Shown piece after piece: positions 8,493 to 19,263 of a stretch of DNA of 64,000 nucleotides. Every line of letters begins with the position of its first letter. The first letter of the stretch is position 1. Under the pieces are notes generated by a model, which was given only the letters and a program-made list of their open reading frames with translations, had not been told where the DNA came from and did no database searches. The stretch lies in contig NZ_JAJGQH010000008.1 in assembly GCF_020783655.1 (NCBI RefSeq), positions 62,001 to 126,000 of the forward strand. Direction: 5' to 3'. Origin of the DNA: Xanthomonas melonis. Its GTDB lineage: Bacteria > Pseudomonadota > Gammaproteobacteria > Xanthomonadales > Xanthomonadaceae. Both the position numbers and the translations under genes were made by a program.

Positions 8493-10165
8493 TGCGCAGT
8501 GCGATGTACGTAGCGTTGACGATGTACGCAGGCGCGGCGATGGCGGCGCCCGCGGCGAAGGAGTACTACGGCACGCTGGAGCCGTTTGCCGCCGATGCGG
8601 TGTATTTCGTGGTGACCGACCGTTTCGTCAATGGCGATACCGGCAACGACCAGCGCGAGCAGGGCGGGGCGCACCGCAGCTTCGATGTGCCCACGCCCTG
8701 CGCCGATGGCAGCGACGACAACATCGGCTATCTCGGGGGTGACTTCAAGGGCATCGTCGAGCACGCCGATTACATCCGCGGCCTGGGATTCGGCGCGGTG
8801 TGGATCACACCCATCGTCGACAATCCTGATCAAGCGTTTACCGGTGGCAAGCCGATCACCTGCGACAGCACGCTCAGCGATCATGGCAAGACCGGCTACC
8901 ACGGCTACTGGGGCGTCAACTTCTACACGCTCGACGAGCATCTGCCCAGCCCGGGCCTGGATTTCGCCGGCTTCACCCGCGCCATGCACGCCCGCAAGCT
9001 GAAGGTCGTGTTGGACATCGTGGGCAACCATGGGTCGCCGGCCTACACCATGCCGCAGCCGCAGCCGGGGTTCGGCAAGCTCTACGATGCGCAGGGGCGC
9101 TTGGTCGCCGACCACCAGAATCTTCCGCCCGCGCAGCTGGACCCGCGGCACAACCCGCTGCATGCGTTCTACAACACCAGCGGCGGGCTGGCGGAACTGT
9201 CCGACCTCGACGAGAACAATCCGGCCGTACTCGACTATCTGGCCGGTGCGTATCTGCAGTGGATGGAGCAGGGCGCCGATGCGTTCCGCATCGATACCAT
9301 CGGCTGGATGCCGGATCGTTTCTGGCATGCCTTCGTGGCGCGCATCCGCGAAAAGCGCCCGGGCTTTTTCATGTTCGGCGAAGCCTTCGATTACGACGCC
9401 GACAAGATCGCCGGGCATACCTGGGCCCGCAACGCTGGCGTCAGCGTGCTGGATTTTCCGTTGAAGCAGCAGCTGTCTGCAGTCTTCGGCCGAGAGCAGG
9501 CGGGCTTCGAGAAGCTCGCCAAGCCGCTGTTCCTGCGCCAGGGACCGTATGCGAATCCCTACGAGCTGATGAGCTTCTACGACAACCACGACATGGCGCG
9601 GCTGGATGCCAGCGATAGCGGCTTCATCGATGCGCACAACTGGCTGTTCACTGCGCGCGGCATCCCGGTGATCTACTATGGTTCGGAAACCGGCTTCATG
9701 CGCGGGCGCGCCGAGCATGCCGGCAACCGCAATTACTTCGGTGTAGAGCGCATCCGCACGGCGCCGCAGAGCCCGATCTTCGGGCCGTTGCAGCAAATCG
9801 CCCGGCTGCGTCGCGACACGCCGGCCCTGCAGCGCGGCGTACAGGTCGATATCGCCCTGCGCGGAGAGCAGGCTGCGTTTTTGCGCGTGTATCAGCATGC
9901 CGGCACGACCCAGACGGCTTTGGTGTTGCTCAACAAGGGCGATGCGGCAGCCAGCATCGAGGTCAAGCGTCTGCTGCAATCCGGTACCTGGCGCGATGCG
10001 GTCAGCGGCGAGCGATTGCAGGTGCAGAGGCGGCTGGTCGCGCAGGTGCCGGCGCATGGCGTACGCGTGCTGCTATCGGATGCACCGATCACCGATCCCG
10101 CATTGCGCAAGCAACTCGACGCGCAGATGGCCGACCAAGCCGCCCGCGACGCCCGTAATCTGTAG
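8492..10165 (+). CDS. Secreted or periplasmic alpha-amylase, GH13
   Basis: 557-residue GH13 alpha-amylase-type enzyme that cleaves alpha-1,4 glucan links. It has a signal peptide (MRSAMYVALTMYAGAAMAA) followed by the TIM barrel. Region I is VVLDIVGNHGS. The nucleophile Asp lies in DAFRIDTIGWMP, the acid/base Glu in FMFGEAFDYDADK, and the third Asp in FYDNHDMARL, so the catalytic set is complete. A GDTGNDQ-type Ca-binding loop follows VTDRFVNG. A C-terminal beta domain with VLLNKGDAAASIEV completes it. It is the last gene of the operon that starts near 4750. Cyclomaltodextrinase-like specificity is also possible. Confidence 0.92.
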   Translation: MRSAMYVALTMYAGAAMAAPAAKEYYGTLEPFAADAVYFVVTDRFVNGDTGNDQREQGGAHRSFDVPTPCADGSDDNIGYLGGDFKGIVEHADYIRGLGFGAVWITPIVDNPDQAFTGGKPITCDSTLSDHGKTGYHGYWGVNFYTLDEHLPSPGLDFAGFTRAMHARKLKVVLDIVGNHGSPAYTMPQPQPGFGKLYDAQGRLVADHQNLPPAQLDPRHNPLHAFYNTSGGLAELSDLDENNPAVLDYLAGAYLQWMEQGADAFRIDTIGWMPDRFWHAFVARIREKRPGFFMFGEAFDYDADKIAGHTWARNAGVSVLDFPLKQQLSAVFGREQAGFEKLAKPLFLRQGPYANPYELMSFYDNHDMARLDASDSGFIDAHNWLFTARGIPVIYYGSETGFMRGRAEHAGNRNYFGVERIRTAPQSPIFGPLQQIARLRRDTPALQRGVQVDIALRGEQAAFLRVYQHAGTTQTALVLLNKGDAAASIEVKRLLQSGTWRDAVSGERLQVQRRLVAQVPAHGVRVLLSDAPITDPALRKQLDAQMADQAARDARNL

Positions 10166-10285
10166 GGGCGTCCACCCGCACGCGATGGGGCATCACCGGT
10201 ATCGGCAACGCCTCGTCGCGGCCGGGTCCGCTCCTGCAACGCAATCAGCAGTTCGCCACCGATCGCAGCACACCGTGCATGCTGT

Positions 10286-10332
10286 CCCGAATCCCGAATC
10301 CCGAATCCCGAATCCCGAATCCCGAATCCCGA
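10286..10332. repeat. Heptad tandem repeat (GAATCCC)
   Basis: Six to seven tandem copies of the heptamer GAATCCC lie between the convergent amylase and LacI genes. The same heptad occurs in inverted form between pheS and pheT (16455-16558). It appears to be a dispersed Xanthomonas intergenic element. The remainder of the 168-bp gap (10166-10285) shows no gene. Confidence 0.85.
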
Positions 10333-10333
10333 C

Positions 10334-11455
10334 TCAGCGCCTGGCAGCGCCATCCGCCGCCAGGCCGGCGACCGCCTCACTGGTTTCCAAGCCGGGCGGA
10401 CTCCATCCCAGCGGCGGCTGCAAGCCGTTGCTGCGCGAGGAATCGCGCACCGCCAGCTTCACCGGAATCGTGCGGCTCTGCGCCGCTTCGCCGCGGATCA
10501 ACGCCACCAGGCTTTCCACCAGCAGCGTGCCGGCCTGCTTGGTGTCCTGCTGCACCGTGGACAGGGCCGGCGCCACCGATGCGGCGAGTGCGATGTCGTC
10601 GAAGCCGCTGACCGCCACGTCCTGTGGCACGCGCAGGCCGCGTTCGCGCAGGGCGCGCATCGCGCCGATCGCGATCAAGTCGCTGGCGGCGCACACCGCA
10701 TCGAAGGCCTGGCCGCTGTCGAGCAAGGCCAGGCATGCCGCATAGCCGGACGATTCGGTGGTGATCGCATCGAACTGCAGGCCCGCCTCGGCGGCCAGCG
10801 CGTGCTGCGCCAGCGCGGCGGCATAGCCCCGGTAGCGTTCTTCGAACTCGGGGTAGTGGTTGGAGGCGTGGCCGAGGAAGGCAACGCGCCGGCATCCCTG
10901 CGCCAGCAGGTGCTCGGTAATGTCCAGCCCGCCCTGGTAGTTGTCGCTGCCGATCGAAATGCCCGGCTGGCCCGGCAGCGCCGCGCCCCAGCGCACGAAG
11001 TGTGTGCCTTGCTCCACCAGCAGCTGCAGCCGTTGGCGTGACTCCTGGTAGTCGCCGTAGCCCAGCAGGATGATGCCGTCGGCCTTGTTGCTGTCTTCGT
11101 AGTCGGCCTGCCAGTCCTTGGACAGCTGCTGGAACGACACCAGCAGGTCGTAGCCCTGCAGCGCGCAGGCGCGGGTGATCGAGCCCAGCATCGAATGGAA
11201 GAACGGATTGATCAGCGAATCGTCGGCGGTGGGGTCTTCGAAGAACAGCAGCGCCAGCGTGCCGGCATTGCGTAGCCGTAGCGAGGAGGCGTTCTTGTCG
11301 ACCTTGTAGTTCAGCTCGCGGGCGATGCGCAGGATGCGCTTGCGGGTTTCCTCGTTGACCATCGGGCTGCCGCGCAGGGCGCGCGATACGGTCGGCTGCG
11401 ACACGCCGGCCAGGTAGGCGATATCCAGCGAGGTGGCTTTACCCTTGATGGTCAT
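10334..11455 (-). CDS. LacI-family transcriptional regulator
   Basis: 373-residue repressor. The N-terminal helix-turn-helix and hinge (SLDIAYLAGVSQPTVSRALR, residues about 9-28, followed by hinge VDKNASSLRLRN) bind DNA. The C-terminal periplasmic-binding-protein-like domain (about 65-340; GYGDYQESRQRL, GFDDIALAASVAPALSTVQQ) would sense a sugar. It lies convergent to the amylase operon. The paired palindromes at 2325 and 4676 have the CG-centred form expected of LacI-family operators, so it is inferred to repress the maltose locus. No copy of the palindrome lies just before its own start. Confidence 0.92.
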   Translation of the reverse strand: MTIKGKATSLDIAYLAGVSQPTVSRALRGSPMVNEETRKRILRIARELNYKVDKNASSLRLRNAGTLALLFFEDPTADDSLINPFFHSMLGSITRACALQGYDLLVSFQQLSKDWQADYEDSNKADGIILLGYGDYQESRQRLQLLVEQGTHFVRWGAALPGQPGISIGSDNYQGGLDITEHLLAQGCRRVAFLGHASNHYPEFEERYRGYAAALAQHALAAEAGLQFDAITTESSGYAACLALLDSGQAFDAVCAASDLIAIGAMRALRERGLRVPQDVAVSGFDDIALAASVAPALSTVQQDTKQAGTLLVESLVALIRGEAAQSRTIPVKLAVRDSSRSNGLQPPLGWSPPGLETSEAVAGLAADGAARR

Positions 11456-11608
11456 GGTCGGCAGCGGCAGGACGGGTGGCCGGCATCATGCCATGCGCCT
11501 GCCGGTACCGTGCCGCCCCACGCAGCGGCCGGCTGATTGGTTTACCATTCACGCCCGAGACCCCTTGCGAGAAGGTGGCCCGCGCCCCGCGCCGGCCGAG
11601 CGTGCGAC

Positions 11609-11635
11609 ATGAGCACTACCACCGCCCACCGCTGA
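11609..11635 (+). CDS. Possible Thr-rich leader peptide before thrS
   Basis: Eight-codon frame MSTTTAHR with three consecutive Thr codons (ACT ACC ACC), ending 141 bp before the thrS start. A run of Thr codons in front of threonyl-tRNA synthetase is what a transcription-attenuation leader would look like. The ribosome site is weak (GAG about 8 bases upstream). A GC hairpin (11736-11750) lies downstream but has no U-tract. It may be chance. Nothing else resembling a gene is seen in 11456-11776. Confidence 0.25.
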   Translation: MSTTTAHR

Positions 11636-11776
11636 TCCCGACCGGCGCCCGTGTCCGTGGCGCCCGCGACGCGGTCTTCCGCATGACCTTTCCCGCTTCT
11701 CCCGAGCCTGTCCAGCAATGGTCAGGCCTCCCATGGCAGCCGCCGGCTGCAGCCAGACCAGACCTCATTCTTGCCC

Positions 11777-13681
11777 ATGATCAACATCACGCTCCCCGAC
11801 GGCAGCCGCCGCGAATTCGAATCCCCCGTCTCGGTGATGCAGGTCGCCCAGTCGATCGGCGCCGGCCTGGCCAAGGCCACCATCGCCGGCCAGGTGGACG
11901 GCCAGCTGGTCGACGCCAGCGACGTCATCGACCATGACGCCAGCCTGCGCATCATCACCGCCAAGGACGCCGAAGGCGTGGAGATCATCCGCCACTCCTG
12001 CGCCCACCTGGTCGGGCACGCGGTCAAGCAGCTGTACCCGGAGGTCAAGATGGTGATCGGCCCGGTCATCGCCGAAGGCTTCTATTACGACATCTACAGC
12101 GAACGCCCGTTCACACCCGAGGACATGGCCGCGATCGAGCAGCGCATGCAGGAACTGATCGCGCAGGACTACGACGTGATCAAGAAGGTCACCCCGCGTG
12201 CGGAGGTGATCGAGGTCTTCGCCCAGCGCGGCGAGGAGTACAAGCTGCGCCTGATCGAGGACATGTCCGAGGACATCACCGCGATGGGCCTTTACTACCA
12301 CCAGGAGTACGTGGACATGTGCCGCGGCCCGCACGTGCCCAACACCCGCTTCCTCAAGGCCTTCAAGCTGACCCGCATCTCCGGCGCCTACTGGCGCGGC
12401 GATGCCAAGAACGAGCAGCTGCAGCGCATCTACGGCACCGCCTGGGCCGACAAGAAGCAGCTCGATGCCTACATCCTGCGCATGGAAGAAGCCGACAAGC
12501 GCGACCATCGCCGCATCGGCAAGGCGCAGGATCTGTTCCACCTGCAGGAAGAGGCGCCCGGCCTGGTGTTCTGGCACCCCAAGGGGTGGTCGCTGTGGCA
12601 GGTGGTCGAGCAGTACATGCGCAAGGTCTATCGCGATAGCGGCTACGGCGAAGTGCGCTGCCCGCAGATCCTGGACGTGTCGCTGTGGCAGAAATCCGGC
12701 CACTGGGACAACTACCAGGACGCGATGTTCTTCACCGAATCGGAAAAGCGCACCTACGCGGTCAAGCCGATGAACTGCCCCGGCCACGTGCAGGTGTTCA
12801 ACCAGGGCCTGCACAGCTACCGCGACCTGCCGATCCGCTACGGCGAGTTCGGCGCCTGCCACCGCAACGAGCCCTCCGGCGCGCTGCACGGCATCCTGCG
12901 CGTGCGCGGCTTCACCCAGGACGACGGGCACGTGTTCTGCCTGGAATCGCAGATCGAATCCGAAGTCACCGCCTTCCACCAGCAGGCGCTGGCGGTCTAT
13001 ACCGCGTTTGGCTTCGACGACATCCAGATCAAGATCGCGCTGCGCCCGGAAAAGCGCCTGGGCGACGACGCCACCTGGGACAAGGCCGAAGCCGCGCTAC
13101 GCAGCGCGCTGGGCGTGTGTGGGGTGGAGTGGCAGGAGCTGCCGGGCGAGGGCGCCTTCTACGGCCCCAAGATCGAATACCACCTCAAGGACGCCATCGG
13201 CCGCACCTGGCAGTTGGGCACGATGCAGGTCGATTTCATGATGCCGGGCCGCCTCGGCGCCGAGTACGTGGACGAGAACAGCCAGAAGAAGCATCCGGTC
13301 ATGCTGCACCGGGCCATCGTGGGCTCGATGGAGCGTTTCATCGGCATCCTGATCGAACACCACGCCGGCGCCTTCCCGTCCTGGCTGGCTCCGGTCCAGG
13401 TCGTTGTCGCCAACATCACCGACGCTCAGGCCGAATATGTGGACTCGGTTCGGAAAACCCTTGCAAATCAAGGCTTCCGTGTCAGCGCCGATTTGCGTAA
13501 CGAGAAGATCGGTTATAAGATCCGCGAGCATACGCTGCAACGCGTGCCGTATCTGCTCGTGGTCGGCGACCGCGAGAAGGAAAATGGCGCCGTGGCCGTG
13601 CGGACGCGATCGGGCGAAGACCTTGGAACCATGACGGTTTCGGCCTTCATCGAGCGGCTGCAGGCAGAACAGGCAGCGTGA
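11777..13681 (+). CDS. thrS: Threonyl-tRNA synthetase
   Basis: 634-residue class II synthetase that charges tRNA-Thr and edits mischarged Ser-tRNA-Thr. Domain order is the usual one: TGS domain (1-62), editing domain with [11 protein letters not shown] (about 73-83), catalytic core with motif 2 [15 protein letters not shown] and motif 3 [20 protein letters not shown], then the anticodon-binding domain from about 535. ATG 11777 gives the normal [10 protein letters not shown] start; an in-frame TTG two codons earlier is less likely. It heads the thrS-infC-rpmI-rplT-pheST-ihfA cluster conserved in gammaproteobacteria. Confidence 0.97.
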   Translation: MINITLPDGSRREFESPVSVMQVAQSIGAGLAKATIAGQVDGQLVDASDVIDHDASLRIITAKDAEGVEIIRHSCAHLVGHAVKQLYPEVKMVIGPVIAEGFYYDIYSERPFTPEDMAAIEQRMQELIAQDYDVIKKVTPRAEVIEVFAQRGEEYKLRLIEDMSEDITAMGLYYHQEYVDMCRGPHVPNTRFLKAFKLTRISGAYWRGDAKNEQLQRIYGTAWADKKQLDAYILRMEEADKRDHRRIGKAQDLFHLQEEAPGLVFWHPKGWSLWQVVEQYMRKVYRDSGYGEVRCPQILDVSLWQKSGHWDNYQDAMFFTESEKRTYAVKPMNCPGHVQVFNQGLHSYRDLPIRYGEFGACHRNEPSGALHGILRVRGFTQDDGHVFCLESQIESEVTAFHQQALAVYTAFGFDDIQIKIALRPEKRLGDDATWDKAEAALRSALGVCGVEWQELPGEGAFYGPKIEYHLKDAIGRTWQLGTMQVDFMMPGRLGAEYVDENSQKKHPVMLHRAIVGSMERFIGILIEHHAGAFPSWLAPVQVVVANITDAQAEYVDSVRKTLANQGFRVSADLRNEKIGYKIREHTLQRVPYLLVVGDREKENGAVAVRTRSGEDLGTMTVSAFIERLQAEQAA

Positions 13682-13744
13682 GCCAACCCCGGCCGGTCTG
13701 GATGATCCGGATGAGCCGGTTCGATTCCCCTGGGAGATTGCAAT

Positions 13745-14272
13745 ATCAGTACCCCTGACAACAAACAGAACCGCAAGAACCAAGAAATCCGTGTGCCGCG
13801 CGTCCGCGTGATCGGCAGCGACGGAGAGATGGTCGGCGTGTTGTCGCGCGACGAAGCGCTCGCCAAGGCCGAGGATGAAGGCCTGGATCTGGTCGAAATC
13901 CAGCCGCAGGCCGATCCGCCGGTCTGCAAGATCATGGATTTCGGCAAGTTCAAGTTCGAGCAGCAGAAGAAGGCCAACGAGGCCAAGAAGAAAACCAAGC
14001 AGGTCGAGATCAAGGAACTCAAGTTCCGGCCGGTCACCGACGAGGGCGACTACCAGATCAAGCTGCGCAACATGCGCCGCTTCCTGGAAGAGGGTGACAA
14101 GGTCAAGGTCAACATTCGCTTCCGTGGTCGCGAAATGAGCCACCAGGAACTGGGGCGCGAGATGGCTGCCCGGATCGAGGCCGACCTGGGCGACGAGATC
14201 ATCATCGAGTCCCGCCCGCGCCTGGAAGGGCGGCAGATGGTCATGATGATCGCGCCCAAGAAGAAGGTCTGA
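13745..14272 (+). CDS. infC: Translation initiation factor IF-3, non-canonical ATC start
   Basis: 175-residue IF-3, which binds the 30S subunit and proofreads start-codon selection. The N-domain ([20 protein letters not shown]) and C-domain ([15 protein letters not shown]) are complete. No ATG, GTG or TTG lies upstream in frame at a sensible place. The frame opens at ATC (13745-13747), eight bases after GGGAG, giving (M)[14 protein letters not shown]. Rare start codons such as AUU in infC are known to allow IF-3 to autoregulate its own translation. An internal GTG at 13793 would delete the conserved N-terminus and is rejected. Confidence 0.93.
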   Translation: MSTPDNKQNRKNQEIRVPRVRVIGSDGEMVGVLSRDEALAKAEDEGLDLVEIQPQADPPVCKIMDFGKFKFEQQKKANEAKKKTKQVEIKELKFRPVTDEGDYQIKLRNMRRFLEEGDKVKVNIRFRGREMSHQELGREMAARIEADLGDEIIIESRPRLEGRQMVMMIAPKKKV

Positions 14273-14514
14273 AGCGCTGCACCGTGGCGGCCCCGACCGG
14301 GCTGGCCACGGTGACAATGACGCCGATTTGCAAGAATTCCCGGTAACGGGTAGACTGCGCGGCCCGGTTTTGCCGGGGCGCCGCGTGAGCGGTACCAGGA
14401 CCTGTCCGGATCGTGTTCGATCAAGGACTTACAAGCAGGCAAGGGCAAGGATGGAAAGCGTGGTCGCAAGACTGCCGCCCGTGTCAGTGACAAAACACCA
14501 TCAAGGACATAGCA

Positions 14515-14712
14515 ATGCCCAAGATCAAGACCAACCGGGCGGCGGCCAAGCGTTTCCGCAAGACCGCCTCCGGCAAGTACAAGTGCGGCCACGCCAACCG
14601 TAGCCACATCCTCACGAAGAAAGCGACCAAGCGTAAGCGCAACCTGCGGCAGACGAACCACGTTCGTGCCGAGGACGCTGGCCGTCTCGATCGTATGCTT
14701 CCCTACCTCTGA
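14515..14712 (+). CDS. rpmI: 50S ribosomal protein L35
   Basis: 65-residue basic ribosomal protein: [17 protein letters not shown] at the N-terminus and [16 protein letters not shown] in the middle are diagnostic of L35. It lies between infC and rplT as in most bacteria. The 242-bp gap after infC (14273-14514) holds no gene and is probably the leader through which L20 represses rpmI-rplT in related organisms; that regulation is not demonstrated here. Confidence 0.97.
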
Positions 14713-14722
14713 GGACTGACCC

Positions 14723-15082
14723 ATGGCACGAGTAAAGCGTGGCGTACAGGCGCGTCGCCGCCACAAGAAAATTCTGACCCTGGCAAAGGGCTACTACAAC
14801 GCACGCCGCAAGGTCTTCCGCGTTGCCAAGCAGGCGGTCATCAAGGCGCAGCAGTACGCCTACATCGGCCGTAAGCAGAAGAAGCGTAATTTCCGTTCGC
14901 TGTGGATCACTCGCATCAATGCGGCTGCCCGCATCAACGGCCTGAGCTACAGCCGTTTCATGAATGGCCTGCTCAAGGCGGGTATCACCCTGGACCGCAA
15001 GGTGCTGGCCGATATCGCCGTGCACGACGCCGCCGGCTTTGCCGCGCTGGCCGAGAAGGCGAAGGGCGCGCTGGCGGCGTAA
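14723..15082 (+). CDS. rplT: 50S ribosomal protein L20
   Basis: 119-residue L20, needed for early 50S assembly. The sequence [20 protein letters not shown], then [20 protein letters not shown] and [14 protein letters not shown], matches the family along its whole length. It starts 10 bp after rpmI. Confidence 0.98.
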
Positions 15083-15088
15083 ATGCAG

Positions 15089-15246
15089 GTCCCTCTGCAA
15101 GAGCCCGCACATCCATGTGCGGACTTCTTAACGAGATAGTCCCTCGCAGTAGCCCGCACGCCTTGTGTGCGAGTCCCTCGCAAGAGCCCGCACGCCGTAT
15201 GTGCGAGTCCCTCGCAGGAGCCCGCACATCCATGTGCGGACTTTTG
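15089..15246. repeat. Four-unit tandem hairpin array between rplT and pheS
   Basis: Four head-to-tail copies of a roughly 34-bp unit (15089, 15139, 15173, 15207), each opening with GTCCCTCGCA or a one-base variant, followed by AGCCCGCAC, a 5-7-base loop and GTGCG. Each unit can fold into a short hairpin (CCGCAC/GTGCGG). The first unit has a 16-bp insertion. Loops vary (ATCCAT, GCCTT, GCCGTAT) while stems are kept. The function is unknown; it could mark the rplT transcript end or act as an RNA structure in the pheST leader. Confidence 0.8.
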
Positions 15247-15317
15247 ACAGAAGCGAGTCATCGTCAGTAGTCACACCTCGGTGCGGATGCTTTCGATGCG
15301 TGAAACGCAGAGATGCA

Positions 15318-15355
15318 GGGGGAAGGGCGCGAGTCCTTCCCCTTTTGCGTTTTTG
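15318..15355 (+). terminator. Hairpin with T-rich tail before pheS
   Basis: GGGGAAGG (15319-15326) pairs with CCTTCCCC (15335-15342) and is followed by a T-rich stretch interrupted by GCG. This is a plausible intrinsic terminator for rplT or an attenuator for pheST. No Phe-rich leader peptide was found next to it. Confidence 0.6.
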
Positions 15356-15440
15356 CGAAGCCACCAGATGGGTGATGGCAGGTAGGTGCAGTGACAATGC
15401 GTTCCGGTGCATCCGGAAACACCGTTCGGCTAGCAGTTGA

Positions 15441-16448
<1,008 letters not shown>

Positions 16449-16454
16449 CGGCGG

Positions 16455-16558
16455 GGATTGGCGATTCGGGATTGGGGATTCGCAACGGCGCCCCGGTCCG
16501 CCCCAGACTCCCTCGACACGTTTCAGCTAATCCTCAATCCCGAATCCCCAATCCCGGC
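16455..16558. repeat. Inverted heptad repeat between pheS and pheT
   Basis: Left arm GGGATTGGGGATT (16468-16480) and right arm AATCCCCAATCCC (16543-16555) are perfect complements. Further GATTCGGG/CCCGAATC heptads flank them. The array could form a long stem in the pheST mRNA. It is the same heptad family as at 10286-10332. Confidence 0.8.
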
Positions 16559-16563
16559 CCCTC

Positions 16564-18942
16564 ATGAAATTCTCTGAAAATTGGCTGCGTAGCCACGTCC
16601 CGATCCAGGCCAGCCGTGAGGAGTTGGCTGCGACGCTGACCGCGATCGGTCTGGAGGTGGAAGAGGTCACACCCTTGGGTCAGGCGCTGGGCCAGGTAGT
16701 GGTGGCGCGGATCGTCGAAGCGGTGCGGCATCCCGAGGCCGATCGGCTGCAGGTCTGCAGTGTGGACGCAGGGCAGGGCGAGTTGCTGCAGATCGTGTGC
16801 GGCGCTCCCAACGCGCGCGCCGGTCTGGTAGCGCCGTTGGCGCTGGTCGGTGCGCAGATCGGCGAGCTCACCATCACCGCAGCCAAGCTGCGCGGTGTGG
16901 CATCCAACGGCATGCTGTGTTCGGCCAAAGAACTGGGCCTGGACAGCGATGCCTCCGGCCTGTTCGAGCTGCCTGACGACGCGCCGGTAGGGCAGGCGCT
17001 GGCCGAGTACCTCGGTCTGCCGGATGCCAGCATCGAGATCAAGCTCACTCCCAATCGCGCCGATTGCTTCAGCGTGCGCGGTATCGCCTTCGACGTGGCT
17101 GCTGCCTGCGCCAGCGAAGTGGTGGCGTTCGACGCCGCCGCGGTGGCGCCGGTGTCCACGCGGACGCTGGCGGTGGAGCTGGAGGCCGGCAAGGAAGCGC
17201 CACGCTACTGCGGGCGCGTGATCGAAGGCCTCGATCCGGCTGCGACCACGCCGCTGTGGCTGGCCGAGCGTCTGCGTCGCAGCGGCGTGCGCCCGGTGTC
17301 GTTGCTGGTGGACATCACCCAGTACGTGATGCTGGAGCTGGGGCAGCCGATGCATGCCTTCGATCTGGACACCTTGCAGGGCCCGATCGGCGTGCGCCGC
17401 TCGCGTGCCGGCGAGCAGCTGGCGTTGCTGGACGGGCGGCAAGTGACCCTGGACGACAGCTTCCTGACCATCACCGACGCCGGTCGCCCGGTGGCGCTGG
17501 CCGGGTTGATGGGCGGGCTGGACACGCGGGTCACCGAGACCACCCGCAACGTATTCCTGGAGTCGGCATACTTCGACCCGGCCGCGATCATGGGTCGCGG
17601 CCGCAAGCTCGGCCTGCACACCGATGCCGGCCATCGCTTCGAGCGTGGCGTGGACCCGGCGCTGGCGCCGCAGGCGATCGAAGTGGCTACCCGTCTGGTG
17701 CTGGAGCTGGCCGGCGGCACGCCGGGCCCGGTGGTGCATGCGCAACTCCCCGAGCATCTGCCCCAGGCCGCGCCGATCCTGCTGCGTCGTGCGCGCATCG
17801 CGCGCGTGCTCGGCATCCACATCGACGATGCGGATGTCGTGCGCATCCTGAGCGCGCTGGGCATGCAGCTCGCACCGGTGACCGAGGGCTGGCAGGTGAT
17901 GGCGCCGAGCCGTCGCTTCGACATTGCCATCGAGGAAGACCTGATCGAGGAGCTGGCACGCATCCACGGGTACGACAGGGTGCCGACCACCTTGCCCGGC
18001 GGTGCCAGCCGGATCGCAATGCCCAGCGAGACACAGCTGGATGAGTTGAGCGTGCGCCGCCAGCTGGTGGCACGCGAACTGCAGGAAACCATCAACTATG
18101 CCTTCGTCGATGCCGCCCTACTGCAGCGCTGGCAATTGAGCGAGGGGCTGGTACCGCTGGCCAATCCGCTCAGCGCGGAACTCGCCATCATGCGTCCGCG
18201 GTTGCTGCCGGGCCTGGTGGCGACCCTGGGCCGCAATGCGGCGCGCCAGGCCGGGCGTGTGCGCCTATTCGAGCTGGGCAAGGTGTTCGCTGCGGGAGGC
18301 GATACCGGTGCGGCGCCGCGCGAGGCGCAGCATGTTGCCGCAGCCGTGTGCGGCGATGCCCTGGCACTGCAATGGGGCGAAACCGCGCGCAAGGTGGACT
18401 TCCACGATGTGAAGGGAGATCTGATGGCGCTGGCTGCGGCCAGTGGCGCGGTGCTGGAGTTCCGGCCGTCGACGCAGCCGTTCGGGCACCCGGGGCGTTC
18501 GGCCGACATCTACCGCGATGGCGCCTGCATTGGCTGGATCGGGCAGGTGCATCCGCGCCTGTGCAGGGCGATGGAGATCGACGTGGACGTGGTCGCTTTC
18601 GAACTGGAACTGGCGCCGCTGGTGCAGCGCGCCCTGCCGAGGGCTGGCGAATTGTCGCGGTTCCCGTCGGTACGCCGCGACCTCGCGTTCCTGGTACCGG
18701 AGCAGGTGAGTTGGGCGGCGCTGTCGGCCAGCGTGCAGGCCGCAGTAGGGCCCTTGCTGCGCGAGGTGCAGTTGTTTGACCGCTACGTCGGCCAGGGGGT
18801 CGAGCCAGGTTTCAAGAGTCTGGCTATGGGCTTGATTTTGCAGGATAACTCGCGCACTCTCACCGACCGGGATGTGGATGCGGTGGTCGCCGACGCGGTG
18901 GCTGTGGTGGAGCGCGAACACGGCGCCCGGATCCGGAGTTGA
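16564..18942 (+). CDS. pheT: Phenylalanyl-tRNA synthetase beta subunit
   Basis: 792-residue beta subunit with the standard domain order: B1, the EMAP/tRNA-binding domain (about 40-150), the B3/B4 editing region, B5 (about 400-475), the inactive synthetase-like core and the C-terminal FDX-ACB RNA-binding domain (from about 700, FPSVRRDLAFLVPEQVSW). It works with PheS and hydrolyses Tyr-tRNA-Phe. Confidence 0.97.
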   Translation: MKFSENWLRSHVPIQASREELAATLTAIGLEVEEVTPLGQALGQVVVARIVEAVRHPEADRLQVCSVDAGQGELLQIVCGAPNARAGLVAPLALVGAQIGELTITAAKLRGVASNGMLCSAKELGLDSDASGLFELPDDAPVGQALAEYLGLPDASIEIKLTPNRADCFSVRGIAFDVAAACASEVVAFDAAAVAPVSTRTLAVELEAGKEAPRYCGRVIEGLDPAATTPLWLAERLRRSGVRPVSLLVDITQYVMLELGQPMHAFDLDTLQGPIGVRRSRAGEQLALLDGRQVTLDDSFLTITDAGRPVALAGLMGGLDTRVTETTRNVFLESAYFDPAAIMGRGRKLGLHTDAGHRFERGVDPALAPQAIEVATRLVLELAGGTPGPVVHAQLPEHLPQAAPILLRRARIARVLGIHIDDADVVRILSALGMQLAPVTEGWQVMAPSRRFDIAIEEDLIEELARIHGYDRVPTTLPGGASRIAMPSETQLDELSVRRQLVARELQETINYAFVDAALLQRWQLSEGLVPLANPLSAELAIMRPRLLPGLVATLGRNAARQAGRVRLFELGKVFAAGGDTGAAPREAQHVAAAVCGDALALQWGETARKVDFHDVKGDLMALAAASGAVLEFRPSTQPFGHPGRSADIYRDGACIGWIGQVHPRLCRAMEIDVDVVAFELELAPLVQRALPRAGELSRFPSVRRDLAFLVPEQVSWAALSASVQAAVGPLLREVQLFDRYVGQGVEPGFKSLAMGLILQDNSRTLTDRDVDAVVADAVAVVEREHGARIRS

Positions 18943-18963
18943 GGCGGTAACCAGGGGATTGGC

Positions 18964-19263
18964 ATGGCATTGACGAAAGCGGAGATGGCCGAGCGTCTGT
19001 TCGACGAGGTCGGTCTGAACAAGCGCGAGGCAAAGGAATTTGTCGATGCGTTCTTCGACGTGCTGCGCGATGCGCTGGAGCAGGGCCGCCAGGTGAAGTT
19101 GTCGGGTTTCGGCAACTTCGACCTGCGGCGCAAGAATCAACGGCCCGGTCGCAATCCCAAGACCGGTGAGGAAATTCCGATCTCGGCCCGCACGGTGGTG
19201 ACCTTCCGCCCGGGCCAGAAACTCAAGGAACGGGTGGAGGCTTATGCTGGATCCGGGCAGTAA
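18964..19263 (+). CDS. ihfA: Integration host factor alpha subunit
   Basis: 99-residue DNA-bending protein of the HU/IHF family: [20 protein letters not shown], the beta-ribbon arm with [20 protein letters not shown] and a normal length. With IhfB it would bend DNA at promoters and phage att sites. It is encoded directly downstream of pheT, as is usual, and overlaps the next gene by 20 bp. Confidence 0.97.
   Translation: MALTKAEMAERLFDEVGLNKREAKEFVDAFFDVLRDALEQGRQVKLSGFGNFDLRRKNQRPGRNPKTGEEIPISARTVVTFRPGQKLKERVEAYAGSGQ

Noticed and set aside
15089-15246. A CRISPR array
   Set aside because: The units are contiguous hairpins without unique spacers and no cas gene is present. The heptad arrays at 10286 and 16455 fail for the same reason.
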